This document shows positions 17,006-20,778 of a stretch of DNA of 20,778 nucleotides, piece after piece. Source of the DNA: Hypsibius dujardini (Eukaryota; Tardigrada; Eutardigrada; Parachela; Hypsibiidae); NCBI GenBank assembly GCA_001579985.1, contig LRSR01002005.1:1-20778 (forward strand), given 5' to 3'. The stretch's first letter is position 1, and each line of letters begins with the position of its first letter. The position numbers and the translations under genes are program-made. Under the pieces are notes generated by a model. The model did not search any database. It saw only the letters and a program-made list of their open reading frames with translations, and was not told the origin of the DNA.

Positions 17006-18372
17006 TACAATGCTGTTATAACCCTAAACTCCTGAGTTTTAACTCACGAGCTAAGCAATTTTTAAATTAAACTCAGGAAATTTCATCAGTTTTAAGCGGT
17101 TAAAATTTCGGACAAAAGCCTTAAAGTCAGGAGTTTTTCTGTTTTTGAACACCACTAAAATAACACTGCATGTACATGTTCGAGAGTTAATTTGGAAGTA
17201 CTTTTGTTTTATTGAAATAGCCGCCTGGAAAGTACGTCACCTAATAATAATTACATAATGGCTGAGGGCACGGGTGTTCGCACGGGTATTTTCTGAGGGA
17301 AAGGGTTTTTGACACTGATTTTTAGGCTTTTCTTTAAGGAAACGGAAATTTATCTTGAACCGGTTTTTGAATGCATATTTCTAAAGTCTGTCCCCATTAC
17401 TAACCAAAATTGAGATTAATATTAGTATTTTACATCAAAATCATATTACTTCTGTTTGGGAATAAATGTATGGCCAAAACCAATTAGCATCAAACCGTTC
17501 GTCCAGCAAAAAATGTAGAAGCATCTTGCAGATGCGTTTGACCGTAAGTTCCTGATTTTTCAAAGCTAAACTTGAACCCGCAGAATGTTTATTTAGTATT
17601 GAAAAAAAATCAGTTCACCCTTTGCCAAGCCCTAGCACACCCCTCAGGGCACCTGATTCCGTCATGTAAAAACCATAAGTGGGGCCCCTGAATAGCCAAT
17701 AGTTCGACAAGTGGATTCGCTCCTGTGTCCGTCTATAAATCACAGAAAGAGAGTAGCGCAATACAATGTTATGGCTCGAACTGGAATTTCTAGGAATGAC
17801 ATCAAATGTCAAATGTCAAATTCAAATTCAAATTCAAATCAAATCAAATCAAATGACGGTCTGTTTTGATTTGAAAGTTATTTGAATTGATTTTGAAATT
17901 GATTTGATTTTATTTGATTTTGGTTATTTTTTAGCATGGTTTTCATTCAAAAATGGACCAGACCAACCAATTTTCCCTACTTCTTAACGCATTTATGGTT
18001 GCAAATCGGTAAAAGATAGATTTCAAGTTCCTAACTGGCGTTTTCCGGCATAATTAAAATATATTTTGTATGGGTATCATTATAAAAACTGTACTATTCC
18101 GCCGCCGCCGCCGTTAATAATCACACATCTAATTAAAATACTAGTGTATTAATTTTTTGCCAATCCTAATAAGTAGGTGGATGGAAGAAAGAATGTGAAA
18201 ATCGCAAATTAAAACAAAACCAACTAATTACTGCGATAAGAACTTACCGAAATAACAAGCCTCAGTTACCGTTCAAGCTGTTTCATTGATTGGTTGGTTG
18301 AAAACATAATACAGTACTCTCATTATTGAGCACCACTAATAAGCCGGGTCGGCCCTAGTCCTTCAACCACAG
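17006..18372. other. AT-rich non-coding region
   Basis: No gene recognised. Contains the CAAAT foldback, a GCC run (GCCGCCGCCGCCG at about 18102) and repeated TTTTAA(C/A) phrases with CTCA(C/G)GA(G/A) near 17020-17140 (decayed short inverted repeats around a TAAACTC core). The - strand open frame at 17615-17812 has no motif. Confidence 0.5.
17811..17921. repeat. CAAAT tandem repeat followed by its inverted ATTTG counterpart
   Basis: 17811-17855 is built of CAAATGT/CAAATT/CAAAT units. 17867-17921 is built of complementary ATTTGA/TTTGATT units. The two could fold into a long imperfect hairpin around GACGGTCTG. Confidence 0.85.
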
Positions 18373-18559
18373 AAGTGCTGAAAAGATTACTTTACTGTCG
18401 GAGCTTGCTTCCTGTCCGCAAGTCGCAGAATTTGACGAGGTCTTTCAGGTCTTCCCGAGGAACCCATTTAAATGTGGATGTCAACGATATCATTTGCCGT
18501 CTGCTGCGTCTCTGGAGAAGATACGCTACCTGCAATTATTGTCCCACCCTTTTCCGTGA
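18373..18559 (+). CDS. possible last exon of an LRR-type protein
   Basis: After acceptor accacag (ending 18372), one frame reads AEKITLLSELASCPQ, then VFPRNPFKCGCQRYHLPS and KIRYLQLLSHPFP before TGA 18557-18559. NPFxCxC followed by a short amphipathic stretch resembles the start of an LRR C-terminal cap. No LRR repeats are found immediately upstream. It may be a remnant or a terminal exon of a gene whose other exons are not in view; the other frames are less protein-like. Confidence 0.25.
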
Positions 18560-19074
18560 CAATAGAAACTAAAAAGTACAATTCCATGCCTTCCCATATG
18601 CTGTGATGAAAAGTAGCAGTTTATCCCCCAAAGTAGGTCCACTAAACGTGTCCCGTGCGGCGCACCAAAGTTGGTGAGCCATTTGGGGCAATCTCAATTT
18701 CACCACAAAAACTGCTTTTCCTTTAATTTTTTTTCAAATGCAGATCCCGAGTCCCAACTTTTTCCGGGTCCTGAAAAATAAACATTTAAATCCATCGTCT
18801 GTGTTCCGCTTCCAGCGGCGTTTTTATTACGGCTCAACACACAGGAAAAGCGGTGGTCCGTAATATGGAGCGTGCAACATTTTCTTTTTTTGTCTCGCCC
18901 TTCCGCAATTATTTCCTTCATTAATGCACAATGCTTTGGCGGATCTTCTTTGGCGAATTTTATTTTCCATGTTTCGGAATATTATGCGGTTTCCTCCGGG
19001 TTGTTTTTTTAATTGCAGTTTGAATTGTGCTAATATCTCATAAATATCCATCTCTGTGGGCGGTTGATTGCTCC
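18560..19074. other. no gene recognised
   Basis: A 93-codon - strand frame (18827-19108, MHHILMLRMRQWSNQ onward) is rich in Lys, Arg and Gln, has no motif, and overlaps the 65-bp tandem repeat. It is diverging from the tRNase Z gene, so a real divergent gene is not excluded but is weakly supported. Confidence 0.35.
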
Positions 19075-19204
19075 ATTGACGCATTCTTAGCATTAAGATG
19101 TGGTGCAAGCGCTTTAGTCATTGATTGCTTGATTGATCGATTGACGCATTCTTAGTATTAAAAGGTGATGCAAGCGCTTTAGTCATTGATTGCTTGATTG
19201 AGTG
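19075..19204 (+). repeat. 65-bp tandem duplication upstream of tRNase Z
   Basis: ATTGACGCATTCTTAG(C/T)ATT through TTGATTGCTTGATTGA occurs twice in direct tandem (19075-19139 and 19140-19204) with only a few differences. It ends about 70 bases before the first coding exon. Confidence 0.95.
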
Positions 19205-19275
19205 GTTGAGGGACCAGTTGGTTTCTCATACGGTCTTTTTGTTCCCCTGCAGGCCCAGCTCCGCACTGGTTCAGG

Positions 19276-20668
19276 ATGAATCAAGAATTCCGCATCGACT
19301 TCCCTGCGACAGGTCAGCAATACTTTCTCAACTGTTGGAGCGTCTCCGGATTGGAGTCATGCGTGACGGTGTGTTGAGGGCATTTTTAAAGCATTCATAA
19401 TAATAAATTAGACATCATTTAATAAAATAAAATAAGTAATTAATTAAATAAAATGAAGGGAGATGAAATAAATAAAATAAATAAGTGCTGGTAAAATTAA
19501 AATTAAATTAACAAATTAAATTAAATTAAATTATGTAATAAAATTAAAATTATTTTCATTTAATAGATTGATATGTAATATTTTAATTGAAGCTGGAATA
19601 TTATGAGATAATAGTTTTAGATGTTTAATATATATTTTTATAGGTGCGGACGGGTGAGAGTCGATTTGCCTTTGACATTGGCCACGCGACGCGGAGCAGC
19701 ATCAACTGCGACCGGGTCTTCATCACCCACGGCCATGTGGACCATTGCGGCGCGTTGGCCAAGCACGTCAGTCAGCGGGATATGAGGGCGATGACGCCGG
19801 CAACTTATTACTGCCCGCTGGACATTCAACAAACCCTCAAGAACATATGCCAGAGTTATGCCGCCATGGCGGAGAGGTAAGAGGCAAAGTCAGCGGTTGA
19901 TTGAACTCTTGAATGTAGTGTTGCTTTTACAGTGAAGATAGCAGTTGATTGATGGATTTACTGAAATATTACTAGCTTCACGATCTGTTGATTAATTGAT
20001 TGCCTGATTGGAAAGCGATGAAATTAGCTTTTCTTTCGATGTATTTTAAGTATTTTTAGCCGCTTCTTTTTATTTCTCACCGCTTTTAACATTTGCTTCA
20101 ATACGTTTATTGTGCTTTGTCCAACCGTAAAAAAGCCCCACATTTTAAAGCACATTATAGTTCATTTATAATAAAATGCAATTGTTTGGCGCTCAGGTTT
20201 ATTGAATATTTATCCAATAAATAATTCGTATTTCTTTTTTCTTCTTCTTTTTCTTGTGTAGTCTTGAAAAGCCAACGATCGCCAGTCCGAAGATTCTCAG
20301 CGTGAAAGTCGGTGAGGACTTTCCCGTCTCCCCCAACCGGACGATGCGCCCCTTCCGCACCACCCACCGCGTCCCCAGTAACGGCTACCTCATTTACAAG
20401 CAGGAGAAGAGTCTCCTTCCGCAGTATCAAAATCTGACGGGTCATGAAATTGGAGCGCTGGTCGCCGCCGGTACGGAGGTCCACGAGAAGCACTCGGTGC
20501 CGGATATCGCCTACACCGGTGACACGACCTTTGACTGTTTCCTTGATCCGGCCAACGCTGACATTCTCCAGGCCCGGATACTCATCATCCAGGCCACCTA
20601 TATCGACGATCGGCAGTCGCCGGCGAAAGCGAAAAAGCGTGGCCACACTCGCTTGATGGACATTGCAA
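19276..20668 (+). CDS. short-form tRNase Z, 3' copy, exons 1-3 (last exon beyond the window)
   Basis: Second copy of the tRNase Z gene. Exon 1 is 19276-19368, exon 2 is 19644-19876 and exon 3 is 20262-20668. All visible junctions are GT-AG (ACG|gtgtgt, atag|GTG; AG|gtaaga, gtag|TCT) with phases 0 and 2. Exon 2 holds the metal-binding signature THGHVDHCGAL preceded by FDIG, the classic HxHxDH site of beta-lactamase-fold tRNase Z. Exon 3 repeats the His, Asp and GHT motifs of the 5' copy, with one amino-acid difference (ILII for ILIT). I chose ATG 19276 because it gives an N terminus of normal length. The frame stays open upstream to a good acceptor (ctgcag ending at 19253), so an additional 5' exon, a 5' UTR intron or a trans-splice site is possible. 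Combined with the last exon of the 5' copy, the protein is about 294 residues, normal for the short form. Confidence 0.85.
19369..19643 (+). other. tRNase Z intron 1, very AT-rich
   Basis: Bounded by ACG|gtgtgt and atag|GTG. The interior is almost entirely AAATAAA/TTAAATTA repeats. Confidence 0.8.
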
Positions 20669-20729
20669 GTTAGTCTAGGCAGCGACACCTGACACCTGCA
20701 GACAGACAGCTAGACAAACAAACAAACAA

Positions 20730-20778
<49 letters not shown>
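19776..20778 (+). repeat. right copy of the 1-kb near-identical terminal duplication
   Basis: Matches 1-1003 at an offset of exactly 19,775 bp. The similarity runs to the last base, so the true extent of the duplication is not bounded by this window. The match starts at the first base of the window, mid-exon, so that end is not bounded either. Confidence 0.97.
20697..20778 (+). repeat. CAGA microsatellite at the window end
   Basis: Right copy of the intron 3 microsatellite, with extra CAAA units relative to the left copy. The window stops inside this tract, a typical assembly break point. Confidence 0.95.

Noticed and set aside
1-20778. CRISPR array, tRNA, rRNA or bacterial defence operon
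   Set aside because: The direct repeats seen are microsatellites or transposons without unique equal-length spacers. No tRNA B-box context or cloverleaf was found. Genes carry spliceosomal introns.

Overview
The window looks like intron-bearing, gene-sparse, transposon-rich nuclear DNA of an invertebrate animal. The evidence is GT-AG introns, AATAAA signals, degenerate Tc1/mariner and CACTA-type transposase genes, several short inverted-repeat elements, many CAGA/TCTG microsatellites, and a protein with leucine-rich repeats and a cysteine-rich C-terminal cap. A small ecdysozoan such as a tardigrade is possible, but that is a weak inference. No bacterial operon, CRISPR array, rRNA or tRNA was seen.

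The two ends of the window are copies of each other. Bases 1-1003 match 19776-20778 at over 99% by eye, an offset of 19,775 bp. Each end carries part of a short-form tRNase Z gene on the + strand. The 3' copy holds exons 1-3 (19276-20668). The 5' copy holds the end of exon 2, exon 3 and the last exon (1-1387). The window is therefore a tandem duplication unit, a circular molecule, or a contig with redundant ends. Joined across the junction the gene encodes about 294 residues, a normal length for the family. Its last intron does not fit GT-AG in frame.

Layout from left to right: tRNase Z 3' part with a microsatellite-filled intron (1-1387); a decayed or hidden multi-segment gene threaded through TCTG microsatellites (1403-2925); inverted-repeat element copy A (3416-4002); an intact secreted defensin-like peptide gene (4286-4564); an intact LRR-type open reading frame (5250-6152); element copy B (7014-7499); a frameshifted cysteine-rich extracellular-type gene on the - strand (7690-8419); small fragments and simple repeats (9045-10226); element copy C (10286-10561); orphan exon candidates and a microsatellite between direct repeats (10821-11700); a 34-bp perfect palindrome (11889-11922); a seven-segment CACTA-like transposase gene on the - strand (12074-14225); a 597-bp TA-flanked MITE (15119-15715) directly abutting a 1290-bp mariner (15716-17005); AT-rich DNA with a CAAAT foldback; and the second tRNase Z copy.

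The only genes that look clearly functional are the tRNase Z (tRNA 3' processing), the defensin-like peptide (probable innate defence) and perhaps the LRR protein. They are unrelated in role; nothing suggests an operon or a joint pathway. Most of the remaining recognisable sequence is mobile-element debris. All identifications come from reading the sequence without database searches.
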